Shown here one piece after another: positions 34,272 to 43,309 of a DNA stretch of 64,000 bases. The notes under the pieces were generated by a model. It was given only the letters and a program-made list of their open reading frames with translations, did no database searches and was not told the origin of the DNA. The position numbers and the translations under genes were made by a program. Positions within the stretch are counted from its first letter, which is position 1; every line of letters begins with the position of its first letter. The DNA lies in the NCBI RefSeq assembly GCF_016918855.1, contig NZ_JADKYB010000032.1:1-64000 (forward strand). Reading direction: 5' to 3'. The DNA is from Actinacidiphila acididurans (lineage in GTDB: Bacteria > Actinomycetota > Actinomycetes > Streptomycetales > Streptomycetaceae).

Positions 34272-36569
34272 ATGACCGTGGTGACGCACGACCGGAAGGA
34301 CCAGGAGAACCGGGCGGACCAGGAGGGCGGGAAGGCCCAGGAGGTCCGTGCCTGGCGCGGGTTCGGCGGCGAGGAGTGGCGCGAGCGCATCGACGTGGCC
34401 GCCTTCGTCCGGGCGAACCGTACGCCCTACGAGGGCGACGCGAGCTTCCTGGCCGGCCCGACCGACCGTACCCGCGCGGTGTGGCGGAAGGTCGCCGCGC
34501 TGTTTCCCGAGGAGCGCGGGCGCGGGATCTACGACGTGGACACCGCGACGCCGTCGACGATCACCTCGCACGCGCCGGGCTGGATCGACCGCGACCGCGA
34601 GCTGATCGTGGGCCTGCAGACCGACGCCCCGCTCAAGCGGGCGATCATGCCGAACGGTGGCCTGCGCATGGTCGAGAACGGCCTGCGGGCGTACGGGTAC
34701 GAGCCCGACCCGTTCGTCACCACGGTGTTCGGCCGGTACCGCAAGACCCACAACGACGGGGTGTTCGACGCGTACACCCCCGAGATGCGCCGCGCCCGCC
34801 GGGCCGGCATCATCACCGGCCTGCCCGACGCGTACGGCCGCGGGCGGATCATCGGCGACTACCGGCGGGTCGCGCTCTACGGCACGAGCCGGCTCGTCGA
34901 GGCCAAGCGGGCCGAGCGGGCCCTGCTGGACGCCCGCCCGTCCACCGAGGACGTGATCCGCGACCGGGAGGAACTGGCCGAGCAGATCCGCGCGCTGGGC
35001 GAGCTGGAGCGGATGGCCGCCTCGTACGGCTGCGACGTGTCCCGGCCGGCGGTCACCGCCCGGGAAGCGGTGCAGTGGCTCTACCTGGGGTACCTGGCGG
35101 CGGTCAAGGAGCAGAACGGCGCGGCGATGTCGCTGGGCCGCACCTCCACCTTTCTGGACGTCTACGTCCAGCGCGACCTCGGCGCGGGTGTGCTCGACGA
35201 GAGCGGCGCCCAGGAGCTGATCGACGACTTCGTGATCAAGCTGCGGATCGTCCGCTTCCTGCGCACCCCGGAGTACGACGCGCTGTTCTCCGGCGACCCC
35301 ACCTGGGTCACCGAATCGATCGGCGGCATGGGCGAGGACGGGCGCACCCTGGTCACCCGCACCTCCTTCCGCTTCCTGCAGACCCTGTACAATCTCGGCC
35401 CGGCGCCCGAGCCGAACCTGACGGTGCTGTGGTCGCCGCGCCTGCCGGAGGGCTTCAAGCGCTTCTGCGCCCAGGTGTCCATCGACACCAGTTCCATCCA
35501 GTACGAGTCCGACGAGCTGCTGCGGCCGCGCACCGGCGACGACACCGCGATCGCGTGCTGCGTGTCGGCGATGGCGGTGGGCCGGCAGATGCAGTTCTTC
35601 GGGGCTCGCGTCAACCTGGCCAAGGCTCTGCTGTACGCGATCAACGGCGGCCGCGACGAGATGTCCGGGGAGCAGGTCGCCCCGGCCGCCCCGCCGCTCA
35701 CGGGCGAGTTCCTGGACTACGACGAGCTGTCCGCGGCCTACGACCGCATGCTCGACTGGCTGGCGCGGACGTACGTGAACGCGCTCAACGTCATCCACTA
35801 CATGCACGACAAGTACGCGTACGAGCGGCTGGAGATGGCCCTGCACGACTACCCCGTGCACCGCTTCCTGGCCTGCGGCATCGCCGGGCTGTCGGTGGCC
35901 GCCGACAGCCTGTCCGCGGTGAAGTACGGCCGGGTGCGGGTGATCCGGGACACGAGCGGCCTGGCGGTGGATTACGTGCCCGAGGGCGACTGGCCCGCGT
36001 ACGGCAACAACGACGACCGCGCCGACGCGCTCGCGGCCGGGCTGGTGGAGTCCTTCATGGCGAAGATCGCCCGGCACCCGGCCTACCGCGGCGCCGAGCA
36101 CACCCTGTCGGTGCTCACCATCACCTCCAACATCGTCTACGGGCACCACACCGGCAACACCCCCGACGGCCGCCGGTCCGGCGCCCCGTTCGCGCCCGGC
36201 GCCAACCCGATGAACGGCCGCGACCGGCACGGCATGGCCGCCTCGGCCCTGTCGGTGGCCAGGATCCCGTACGACAAGGCCCGCGACGGCATCTCGCTGA
36301 CCTCCACGATCACCCCGGAGGGCCTGGGCCACGACCCCGCCGAACGGGCCGGCAACCTGGTGGGCCTGCTCGACGCCTACACGGCCGCCGGCGGCTACCA
36401 CCTGAACGTCAACGTCCTGGACCGGGCCACCCTGGAGGACGCGATGGAACACCCGGAGGAGTACCCGGACCTGACCATCCGGGTGTCCGGATACGCCGTC
36501 AACTTCGTGCGCCTGACCCGTGAGCAGCAGCTCGACGTGATCAGCCGCACCTTCCACGGCAGCCGGTGA
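34272..36569 (+). CDS. pflB: Pyruvate formate-lyase (formate C-acetyltransferase)
   Basis: A 765-residue glycyl-radical enzyme converting pyruvate and CoA to acetyl-CoA and formate in the absence of oxygen. The catalytic cysteine pair Cys429-Cys430 is in TAIACCVSAM, and the radical glycine is Gly740 in IRVSGYAVNFVRLTREQQLDVI, matching true PFL rather than other glycyl-radical lyases. Length equals that of the E. coli enzyme. Its activase gene follows 7 bp downstream. The enzyme is oxygen-labile, so its presence in an apparently aerobic actinomycete implies a microaerobic or anoxic survival role, agreeing with neighbouring stress and oxygen-sensing genes. Confidence 0.96.
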   Translation: MTVVTHDRKDQENRADQEGGKAQEVRAWRGFGGEEWRERIDVAAFVRANRTPYEGDASFLAGPTDRTRAVWRKVAALFPEERGRGIYDVDTATPSTITSHAPGWIDRDRELIVGLQTDAPLKRAIMPNGGLRMVENGLRAYGYEPDPFVTTVFGRYRKTHNDGVFDAYTPEMRRARRAGIITGLPDAYGRGRIIGDYRRVALYGTSRLVEAKRAERALLDARPSTEDVIRDREELAEQIRALGELERMAASYGCDVSRPAVTAREAVQWLYLGYLAAVKEQNGAAMSLGRTSTFLDVYVQRDLGAGVLDESGAQELIDDFVIKLRIVRFLRTPEYDALFSGDPTWVTESIGGMGEDGRTLVTRTSFRFLQTLYNLGPAPEPNLTVLWSPRLPEGFKRFCAQVSIDTSSIQYESDELLRPRTGDDTAIACCVSAMAVGRQMQFFGARVNLAKALLYAINGGRDEMSGEQVAPAAPPLTGEFLDYDELSAAYDRMLDWLARTYVNALNVIHYMHDKYAYERLEMALHDYPVHRFLACGIAGLSVAADSLSAVKYGRVRVIRDTSGLAVDYVPEGDWPAYGNNDDRADALAAGLVESFMAKIARHPAYRGAEHTLSVLTITSNIVYGHHTGNTPDGRRSGAPFAPGANPMNGRDRHGMAASALSVARIPYDKARDGISLTSTITPEGLGHDPAERAGNLVGLLDAYTAAGGYHLNVNVLDRATLEDAMEHPEEYPDLTIRVSGYAVNFVRLTREQQLDVISRTFHGSR

Positions 36570-36576
36570 TCACCCC

Positions 36577-37374
36577 GTGACCCGTACCGCTGCCGCCGCC
36601 GGGGCCGTCCCCGGCCCGCCGGCCGACCGCCCGGCCGCGCCCGCCGTCCCCACCGGCCGGGTCCACTCCTGGGACCTGTCCACCGGCGTGGACGGCCCCG
36701 GGACCCGCTTCGTCCTGTTCCTGAGCGGGTGCCCGCTGCGCTGCCTGTACTGCGCCAACCCCGACACCTGGCACATGCGCGACGGGCACCTCGCCACCGT
36801 GGACGCGGTGATGGCCGACATCGAACGGCACGCCGGCTTTCTGCGGGCCGCCGGCGGGGGCGTCACCCTCACCGGCGGCGAGCCGCTGCTCCAGCCGGCC
36901 TTCACCGGCGAGATCCTGCACCGCTGCCGGGCCCTGGGCCTGCACACCGCGCTGGACACCTCGGGCTACCTCGGCGCGCGGGCCGGCGACGCGCTTCTCG
37001 CCGACACCGGCCTGGTCCTGCTCGACATCAAGCACTTCGACGCCGCGCGCTACCGGAGGCTCACCGGCGCCCCCCTGTCCCCGACGCTCGCTTTCGCCAC
37101 CCGCCTGGACCGCCTCGGCGTCCCGGTCCGCATCCGCTACGTGCTGGTGCCCGGCCGGACCGACGACGAGGAAGCGATCGACGGCCTGGCCGGTTTCGTC
37201 GCGGGCCTGTCCAACGTCGAGCAGGTCGACGTCCTGCCCTTCCACAAACTCGGCGCCCACAAATACGACGAGCTCGGCACCCCCTTCCCGCTCCGCCACA
37301 CCCCCGTGCCCGACGCCGCCCTCACCGAACGGGTCCGCGGGCAGTTCCGCGCCCGTGGGCTGCGCGCCTGCTGA
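36577..37374 (+). CDS. pflA: Pyruvate formate-lyase activating enzyme (radical SAM)
   Basis: A 265-residue radical SAM enzyme that installs the glycyl radical on PFL. The 4Fe-4S motif is Cys52-x3-Cys56-x2-Cys59 in SGCPLRCLYCANP, preceded by DGPGTRFVLFLSGC. GGGVTLTGGEPLLQ and LDIKHFD are the SAM-binding and activase motifs. LPFHKLGAHKYDELG is the usual C-terminal element. The first 25 residues are a nonconserved Ala/Pro tail, so a later start is possible. It is in an operon with pflB. Confidence 0.95.
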   Translation: MTRTAAAAGAVPGPPADRPAAPAVPTGRVHSWDLSTGVDGPGTRFVLFLSGCPLRCLYCANPDTWHMRDGHLATVDAVMADIERHAGFLRAAGGGVTLTGGEPLLQPAFTGEILHRCRALGLHTALDTSGYLGARAGDALLADTGLVLLDIKHFDAARYRRLTGAPLSPTLAFATRLDRLGVPVRIRYVLVPGRTDDEEAIDGLAGFVAGLSNVEQVDVLPFHKLGAHKYDELGTPFPLRHTPVPDAALTERVRGQFRARGLRAC

Positions 37375-37460
37375 ACGGGCGGACCCCCGCACCGCAACCG
37401 ACGCAGCCCGGTTGGGCGCGGCTTCGAAGGAGTGGCTGCGCGACCAGGAAAGGCACTCAC

Positions 37461-37937
37461 ATGACAACTCACCCGACAACCGTCGCTTCCACCGGCCTGT
37501 TCGCCGCCCTGCCCAGCGCGGGCCGGGAGCGGCTGACGATTCTCGCCAAGGACGTGTCCTTCCCGGCGGGCACCCGGATCTTCGAGGAGGGCGACCGGGC
37601 GGACCGGTTCTGGGTGATCCAGGCCGGCTCGGTCGTCCTGGACACGTCCGTTCCCGGTCCGCGGCCGGTCGGGCTGGAGGTCCTGCGGCCCGGTGACCTG
37701 CTCGGCTGCTCCTGGCTGTTCCCGCCGTACGCCTGGCACCTGGGCGCCGAGGCGCAAGGCGACGTGCGCGCCCAGGAGTTCGACGCGACCATAGTGCGCG
37801 CCCTGTCCCGCGCCGACCCGGGATTCGGTGAAGCGCTGGCCCGCCATGTGGCCCAGATCCTCGGCCACCGCCTGCAAAGCGCCCGGATCCGCTTGCTCGA
37901 CCTGTACGGGCCGCCCGGCATCGGTAGGACTCTCTGA
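37461..37937 (+). CDS. Cyclic-nucleotide-binding-domain protein without an HTH (second copy)
   Basis: A 158-residue CRP-fold sensor domain protein: FPAGTRIFEEGDRADRFWVI, LRPGDLLGCSWLFPPYAWHL, and a terminal helix ARIRLLDLYGPPGI. It has no HTH. It is clearly paralogous to the protein at 31745-32215. ATG 37461 follows AGGAAAGG. It is 86 bp after pflA in the same direction and may be the third gene of the pfl transcript. One hypothesis is that the pair sense a nucleotide or redox-active ligand for the island; nothing in the sequence identifies the ligand. Confidence 0.85.
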   Translation: MTTHPTTVASTGLFAALPSAGRERLTILAKDVSFPAGTRIFEEGDRADRFWVIQAGSVVLDTSVPGPRPVGLEVLRPGDLLGCSWLFPPYAWHLGAEAQGDVRAQEFDATIVRALSRADPGFGEALARHVAQILGHRLQSARIRLLDLYGPPGIGRTL

Positions 37938-37992
37938 CCGGGGACGCGGGAGCCGGGAGCGGCGGGTGCGACGGGCCGCGCGGGCCGGCCGG

Positions 37993-39735
37993 TCAGCCCT
38001 CGGCCGGCAGGGGCGCTGCCCACTCCAGTGCGGTGCCGCCGCCAGACCGGCCGGGTGCCATCGTGAACGTGCCGCCCAGTTCCTCGGCGCGGGTGCGCGC
38101 GTTGGCCAGGCCGCTGCGCCGGGTCACCGCGGGATCGACGCCACGGCCGTTGTCGGCCACGCGCAGCCGTACCCAGCCGTCGCTCACGTCCACGGCGACC
38201 TCGACGGTGGTGGCCCGCGCGTGCCGGGCGGCGTTGGACAGTGCCTCGCGCAGCACCGCGAGGACGTGCTCGGCCACGCCGGCCGGCACGAGGGTGTCCA
38301 GCAGACCGCTCATCCGCAGCGTGGGCGTGAAGCCCAGAGCCTCGGCCGCCTGATCGGCCTCGGCGAGCAGCCCGGCCCGCAGCCCCGCGTCCTGCCGGGG
38401 CTCCCGCCGGCCCAGGCCGAAGATCGTGGAACGGATGATCTTGATGGTCTCGTCCAGGTCGTCGACGACGCGCCCGATGCGCTCCGCGGCCTCCGGCCGG
38501 TCGGCGACCCGGCCCAGGGCCGCCTGGAGGGTCAGTCCCGAGGCGAACAGCCGCTGGATCGCCAGATCGTGCAGGTCGCGGGCGATGCGGTCCCGGTCGT
38601 TGAAGACGAGCAACTGCTCGGAGGCACGGCGGTGCTCGGCGATGCGCAGGGCGAGCGCGGCCTGCGCGGCGAAGCCGGAGATCATCTCCAGGACGGCCTC
38701 GGAGAACGGCTGTCCGTCCGTGGTGCGTGCCACGTGCAGTACGCCGAGTGTCTCCTCCCCGCCGCCCAGTGGCACGAAGAACGCCGGGCCCAGTGCGACC
38801 ACCGACGCGCTTCCGCCCTGCGAGCGGGGGTCGGCGGACAGCCCGTCGCTGCTGACCGGTTCGCCGCTGCGGTAGACCTCGGCCGCCAGGGTCGTCCCCG
38901 TCAGCGCCAGCCCGCGGACGGCTTCCGCCGACGGCCCGGCCGCCGCCTCGACCACGAGCTCGCCGGTGCCCCCCACCGGCAGCGCCAGCGTGACCAGGTC
39001 GGCCTCGGCCATCTCGCGCACGGTCTCGACCAGGGCCAGCAGCACCTGCGCCGGCTCGGTGCCCGACAGCAGGGAGCGGGTCAGCTCGCCGCTGGCCGAC
39101 AGCCACCGCTGGCGGCGCCGGGCGTCCTCGTACAGCCGGGCGTTGTCGATCGCCACACCCGCGGCAGCGGCGAGCGTGAGCAGCACCGCCTCGTCGTCGG
39201 CGTCGAACTGGCTGCCGTCACGCTTGTCCGTGAGGTACAGGTTGCCGAAGATCCGCTCGCGCACCCGTACCGGAGCGCCGAGGAAGCCGCGCATCGGGGG
39301 GTGGCCGGGCGGAAAGCCCACTGACGCGGGATGCGCGGACAGATCCGCCAGCCGCAGCGGGGCCGGCTCATGGATGAGCAGCCCCAAAATGCCCTCGCCC
39401 TTGGGGTAGTGCCCGATCCGCGCCACGTCTTCCTCGTCCATGCCCACTGTGACGAACTGACGGATCGTGCCCTCCTCCCCGATGACGCCCAGCGCGCCGT
39501 AACGGGCGTCGACCAGCTCGACCGCCGAGGCCACGATCCGGCGCAGCACCGTCTGCAGGTCGAGATCGGAACCGATGGCCAGCACCGCGTCCAGCAGCGT
39601 CTGCACCTGGTCGCGGGTGCCGCGCACCCGGTCGACGTGCCGTTGCAGGTCGGTGAGCAACTCGTCCAGGCGCAGTTGCGGCCCCGAGCGCCGGTCCTCA
39701 CGCCCGTTCGTGTCCTGGCCGTCCATTTCCGCCAT
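37993..39735 (-). CDS. GAF-GAF sensor histidine kinase (DevS/DosS type)
   Basis: A 580-residue cytoplasmic sensor kinase. Two GAF domains (roughly 60-200 and 215-365) are followed by a HisKA_3 dimerisation domain with phospho-acceptor His389 in IARDLHDLAIQRLFASG and an HATPase_c domain (VLREALSNAARHA, VADNGRGVDP, GLANARTRAEELGG). This architecture is that of mycobacterial DevS/DosT, whose first GAF binds haem and senses oxygen or NO. ATG 39735 is preferred over the longer frame. The partner response regulator is not in this window. It is convergent with the pfl operon and divergent from the FMN-barrel gene. Confidence 0.93.
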   Translation of the reverse strand: MAEMDGQDTNGREDRRSGPQLRLDELLTDLQRHVDRVRGTRDQVQTLLDAVLAIGSDLDLQTVLRRIVASAVELVDARYGALGVIGEEGTIRQFVTVGMDEEDVARIGHYPKGEGILGLLIHEPAPLRLADLSAHPASVGFPPGHPPMRGFLGAPVRVRERIFGNLYLTDKRDGSQFDADDEAVLLTLAAAAGVAIDNARLYEDARRRQRWLSASGELTRSLLSGTEPAQVLLALVETVREMAEADLVTLALPVGGTGELVVEAAAGPSAEAVRGLALTGTTLAAEVYRSGEPVSSDGLSADPRSQGGSASVVALGPAFFVPLGGGEETLGVLHVARTTDGQPFSEAVLEMISGFAAQAALALRIAEHRRASEQLLVFNDRDRIARDLHDLAIQRLFASGLTLQAALGRVADRPEAAERIGRVVDDLDETIKIIRSTIFGLGRREPRQDAGLRAGLLAEADQAAEALGFTPTLRMSGLLDTLVPAGVAEHVLAVLREALSNAARHARATTVEVAVDVSDGWVRLRVADNGRGVDPAVTRRSGLANARTRAEELGGTFTMAPGRSGGGTALEWAAPLPAEG

Positions 39736-39920
39736 CCCCTGTACGTCCGCCGCCACGCGAAAGTATGCCCGAGCGGCCTGTGACCTCCGCAAGAGGCCGC
39801 ATCCGTCACGCGGCCGTGCCCGGACCACTACCCGGAGCGACGGGCCCGGTGACGGTTTCGCGGCAGTCGTGTCCCCCTGCGGGTGACGTGCGGAGGACCG
39901 CGGCGGCGTACCGGCCGAAG

Positions 39921-39938
39921 TAGGGCCGGTCGGCCCTA
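39921..39938. promoter_or_regulatory. TAGGGCCG-GT-CGGCCCTA box
   Basis: An inverted repeat with eight-base arms, 34 bp upstream of the FMN-barrel gene and about 190 bp upstream of the kinase gene. It belongs to the GGGCCG-N2-CGGCCC family seen across the island. Confidence 0.6.
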
Positions 39939-39971
39939 CCGGGTGGAGGAGGCCGTGCCGAGGATGGAGCG

Positions 39972-40385
39972 ATGGTGGAAGACGACGGCTTTCGCGCTCT
40001 GGACCGGCAGGAGTGCTTGGCGCTGCTGGCCGAGGTGCCGGTGGGCCGCGTGGTGTACACCCGGCGGGCGCTGCCCGCGGTCCTCCCGGTCAACTTCTCC
40101 CTGGACGAGGACGGCTCGGTGCTGCTCCACAGCTCCGCCGGCTCCGACCTCGTGCGCGCCATCGACGGCGCTGTGATCGCCTTCGAGGCGGACGAGTTCC
40201 ACGCGGCGAGCCGCTCCGGCTGGAGCGTGGTCGTCACCGGCCGCGCCACCGTGGTGACCGACCCCGCCGAGCAGGCACGGCTGTCGCGGACCGGCCCCGT
40301 CTCGTGGATGCATGTGCGGGACGGGGTCTTCGTCCGCATCGAGTCCGAGATGGTCACCGGTCGCGAGCTGACCGCGGTGGCGTGA
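39972..40385 (+). CDS. Pyridoxamine 5'-phosphate oxidase-like FMN-binding protein
   Basis: A 137-residue split-barrel protein: GFRALDRQECLALLAEVPVGRVVYTRRALPAVLPVNF leads into the flavin-binding barrel, then GWSVVVTGRATVV and the C-terminal GVFVRIESEMVTGREL. Proteins of this type are frequent in DosR-type regulons and bind FMN or F420, but the reaction is rarely known. GGATGGAG precedes ATG 39972. A GGGCCGGTCGGCCC box lies just upstream. Confidence 0.88.
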   Translation: MVEDDGFRALDRQECLALLAEVPVGRVVYTRRALPAVLPVNFSLDEDGSVLLHSSAGSDLVRAIDGAVIAFEADEFHAASRSGWSVVVTGRATVVTDPAEQARLSRTGPVSWMHVRDGVFVRIESEMVTGRELTAVA

Positions 40386-40431
40386 TCGTACGCGCTGATC
40401 GGACGGCCTGATCCGCCGCTCGGCCCGCTGC

Positions 40432-40464
40432 CCAGGGCTGATGCCGCCGACGGCACCGCCCTGG
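40432..40464. terminator. Hairpin between convergent genes
   Basis: CCAGGGC pairs with GCCCTGG (40432-40438 with 40458-40464) around an inner TGCCG...CGGCA stem, located between the convergent FMN-barrel and flavohemoprotein genes. There is no T-run, as is usual for actinomycete terminators. Confidence 0.6.
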
Positions 40465-40483
40465 TCGTCACCTGCCGTCCGGC

Positions 40484-41689
40484 TCAGTGCGCCGCGTCGG
40501 CCAGCCACAGGTCGGGGCCGAAGACCTCGTAGCGGATCCGGCGGGCGGGGATGCCGGCGTGCAGCAGCTGGGTGCGCACGGCGCGCATGAAGGACAGCGA
40601 GCCGCACAGGTAGACGGCTGCGTCGGCGGGCAGGTCCAGGCCGGTGAGGTCCATCAGGCCGGTGTGCGCGCCGGGTTCACCGGCGGCGTCCCGCTCGTAC
40701 CAGAAGTCGCCCTGGGCGCCGGGCAGTTCCCACAGGGCACGTTCCGTGTCGAAGCGCAGTGCGTGCTCCGCGGGAGAGCGGTCGGCGTGCAGGACCCGCA
40801 CCGGACGGGTCGCTCCGGTGGCCGCGAGGTGTTCGAGCATGCCGACCATCGGGGTGCAGCCGATGCCTGCCGAGACCAGCAGCAGCGGGGTGGTGTCGTC
40901 GTCGAGGACCACATCACCGAACGGCGTCGAGAGCGACAGCTCGTCACCGGGCCGCACCGTGCGGTGCAGCCGGTTGGACACCTCGCCCTCGGGGGCCTGC
41001 GCCACGCTCGCGACCCGCTTGACGGTGATGCGCCGCATCCGATCGCCGGGCGCGCCGGACAGGCTGTACTGGCGGGTCTGGTGCACACCGTCGGGCATGA
41101 GGGCCCGGACGCTGACGTACTGCCCGGCCCGGGTCGGCGGCACCGGGCCGCCGTCGGCCGGGCGCAGCAGGAAGGAGACCACGTCCGCCGTCTCCACCCG
41201 CCGTTCCACCACGGTCCACTGCCGCCAGGGCCGGCGCGGGTCGACCCGCGCCTCCTGGTAGAGCCGGGCCTCGAGGGCGATGAGTGCGCCGGCCATCAGC
41301 CAGTACACCTCGTCCCATGCCGCGGCCACCTCCGGGGTGACCGCCTCGCCCAGCACGTCGCCGATGGCGCGGAACAGGTACTTGTGGACGATCGTGTACT
41401 GGTCCTCGGTCACGCCGAGCGCGGCGTGCTTGTGGGCGATGCGGGCGAGCAGGGCGTCCGGCCGCGTGCCGGGGTGGTCCAGCAGGGCCTGCGCGAAGAA
41501 CGCGATGGACCCGGCCAGTGCTTTGCGCTGCTCGCCGCTGGCCTGGTTGCCGCGGTTGAACAGCCCGTCCAGCAGCTCCGGCTGCTCCGCGAACATGGTG
41601 CCGTAGAAGCGGGTGGTGATCTCGTCCAGGGCTCCGCCGACAGCGGGCAGGGTGGCGCGGACGACCGCGGCCGACTCGGGCGAAAGCAT
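40484..41689 (-). CDS. hmp: Flavohemoprotein (nitric oxide dioxygenase)
   Basis: A 401-residue three-domain protein: N-terminal globin with FYGTMF (B10 Tyr region) and the proximal-histidine helix around IAHKHAALGVTEDQY, a ferredoxin-reductase FAD domain with TRQYSLSGAP, and an NAD domain with LLLVSAGIGCTPMVGML and YLCGSLSFM. It detoxifies NO to nitrate under oxygen and can act as a reductase without it. The gene is leftward, with a perfect GGGCCGATCGGCCC palindrome about 130 bp upstream. Its place beside a DevS-like kinase fits an NO/hypoxia response. Confidence 0.95.
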   Translation of the reverse strand: MLSPESAAVVRATLPAVGGALDEITTRFYGTMFAEQPELLDGLFNRGNQASGEQRKALAGSIAFFAQALLDHPGTRPDALLARIAHKHAALGVTEDQYTIVHKYLFRAIGDVLGEAVTPEVAAAWDEVYWLMAGALIALEARLYQEARVDPRRPWRQWTVVERRVETADVVSFLLRPADGGPVPPTRAGQYVSVRALMPDGVHQTRQYSLSGAPGDRMRRITVKRVASVAQAPEGEVSNRLHRTVRPGDELSLSTPFGDVVLDDDTTPLLLVSAGIGCTPMVGMLEHLAATGATRPVRVLHADRSPAEHALRFDTERALWELPGAQGDFWYERDAAGEPGAHTGLMDLTGLDLPADAAVYLCGSLSFMRAVRTQLLHAGIPARRIRYEVFGPDLWLADAAH

Positions 41690-41814
41690 GGCTCTCCCTC
41701 AATGGGTTCCGGTGCGTGCGGGACGAGGCACCGCCGGTCGCTTCGCGCCCGGCGGGCTCATCGAGCATCGCTGTCGTCCCGGTGGCTCCCATAGGGCCGA
41801 ACCGCGCCTGCCCG

Positions 41815-41828
41815 GGGCCGATCGGCCC
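41815..41828. promoter_or_regulatory. Perfect palindrome GGGCCGATCGGCCC
   Basis: It lies between the flavohemoprotein gene start and the stop of the hyc-like operon and has the same arms as the boxes at 39923 and 49484. It most likely serves the flavohemoprotein promoter. Confidence 0.6.
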
Positions 41829-41831
41829 TGA

Positions 41832-43307
41832 TTACAGGTCGTTGCCGGCGTAGGAGAGGTTGAAGCTTTTGTTGGTCAGCGGGAAGTCGGGCACGATCGT
41901 GTCGGCCAGCGCGACCGGCAGGGCAGGCCAGTTGAAGAAGGACGGGTCGACGGGTTTGACGCGGCTGAGGGTCCCGTCGGGGGCGAGTTCGACGCGGGTC
42001 GTGATGGTGCCGCGCCAGCCTTCGACGATGCCGTTGCCCGCGCGGGGGCCGTGGTCCCGGGCCGGCGGGGTCACGGTCCGGCCGGGGGTCAGGTCCGCCG
42101 CGAGGTGGTCGACGAGGGCGAGTGAGGTGTCGATCTCCTCGGCGCGTACCAGGAAGCGGGCCAGGACGTCACCGGTGTCGTGGACCGGGACGGTCAGCGT
42201 CTCGCCGTAGTCGTGGAACGGGTGGGAGCGGCGGGCGTCGTCGGGCAGGCCGCTGGCTCGCGCGACGTAGCCGAGGCAGCCCAGATCGCGGGCGGCCTGG
42301 GCGGACAGGCGGGCGGTGCCGGTGAAGCGGTCGAGGACGACACCGTGGTTCAGGGCGAGCGCGACGACTTCGCGGATGTCGGCGCCGAGCGCCCGGAGCC
42401 GGTCGCGGTCGGGCAGCGCCTGCAGGACGGCGCCGCCGGGGACGACGCCGCCGCGCAGGAGGCGGTGGCCGGTGATCCCGTGGTTGAGGCGCAGCAAGTG
42501 CTCGCGGATGCGCTGGGCGTGGTTGTTGAGGATGCCGTGGCCGACGTCGTTGCACAGGGCGCCGATGTCGGTGATGTGGTTGTGGAGGCGCTCCAGTTCC
42601 AGGAGCAGGGCCCTGGCCCGGCGGGCCGGTTCGGGGACGGTGGTGCCGGTGGCTTCCTCGACGGCCAGGCAGTAGGCCAGGGCGTGGCCCACGGCGGTGT
42701 CCCCGCTGATCCGTTCGGCCAGCGCCAGGCCGGTCTCGGGGGTACGGCCCTGGAAGAGCTGCTCGATGCCTTTGTGGACGAACCACAGGCGCGCCTTGAG
42801 CTTGATGATGGTCTCGCCGACGACGGAGAACCGGAAGTGCCCGGGCTCGATGAGACCGGCGTGCACGGGGCCGACGGGGATTTCGTAGACGCCGTCGCCC
42901 TCGGCTTCCAGGAAGGGGTAGGGGCCTTCGGGTTCGGCGAACGGCGGTGGCGGCCCGGCGTCGGGCCGCATCGGGTACCAGCCGCGGGGCCAGTGGAAGT
43001 GACGGACCAGGCGGCGCGGCAGAGGGTGGTCCAGCGGTACGACACCGTGCAGGTCGCGCATTTCGCGTTCGAACCGTCCGCCGGGGAAGGACAGCCGTGC
43101 GATCGACGGGAGTTCGGGCGCGGCCGGGTCCAGGCGGGTGTGCAGTTCGGTGCGGGTGTCCGGCGGCCCGGAGACGAAGAGGTGCACGATCCGTACGGCG
43201 TCGGCGTCGTGGTGGGCGGCGACCAGCGCGAGGCGCCCGCCGTCGGCGAGCAACTGCTCGGCGGCGGCCGGGAGTTCGTCCGGAGTGGTGTCACGTACGG
43301 TCAGCAC
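41832..43307 (-). CDS. hycE: HycE/NuoCD-like large subunit lacking nickel ligands
   Basis: A 491-residue fusion of a NuoC-like N-terminal domain (to about residue 130, ending FEREMRDLHGVVPLDHP) and a NuoD/hydrogenase-large-subunit domain. In [NiFe]-hydrogenases the first motif is ERxCGxC; here it is ERISGDT (residues 198-204). The C-terminal DPCxxC is replaced by FNLSYAGNDL. With both cysteine pairs absent it cannot hold a NiFe site. This matches energy-converting-hydrogenase-related complexes and corresponds by position to M. tuberculosis Rv0087. The GTG start lies two bases after the preceding stop, with GGAGG. It is last in the operon. Confidence 0.92.
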   Translation of the reverse strand: MLTVRDTTPDELPAAAEQLLADGGRLALVAAHHDADAVRIVHLFVSGPPDTRTELHTRLDPAAPELPSIARLSFPGGRFEREMRDLHGVVPLDHPLPRRLVRHFHWPRGWYPMRPDAGPPPPFAEPEGPYPFLEAEGDGVYEIPVGPVHAGLIEPGHFRFSVVGETIIKLKARLWFVHKGIEQLFQGRTPETGLALAERISGDTAVGHALAYCLAVEEATGTTVPEPARRARALLLELERLHNHITDIGALCNDVGHGILNNHAQRIREHLLRLNHGITGHRLLRGGVVPGGAVLQALPDRDRLRALGADIREVVALALNHGVVLDRFTGTARLSAQAARDLGCLGYVARASGLPDDARRSHPFHDYGETLTVPVHDTGDVLARFLVRAEEIDTSLALVDHLAADLTPGRTVTPPARDHGPRAGNGIVEGWRGTITTRVELAPDGTLSRVKPVDPSFFNWPALPVALADTIVPDFPLTNKSFNLSYAGNDL

Positions 43308-43309
43308 GG

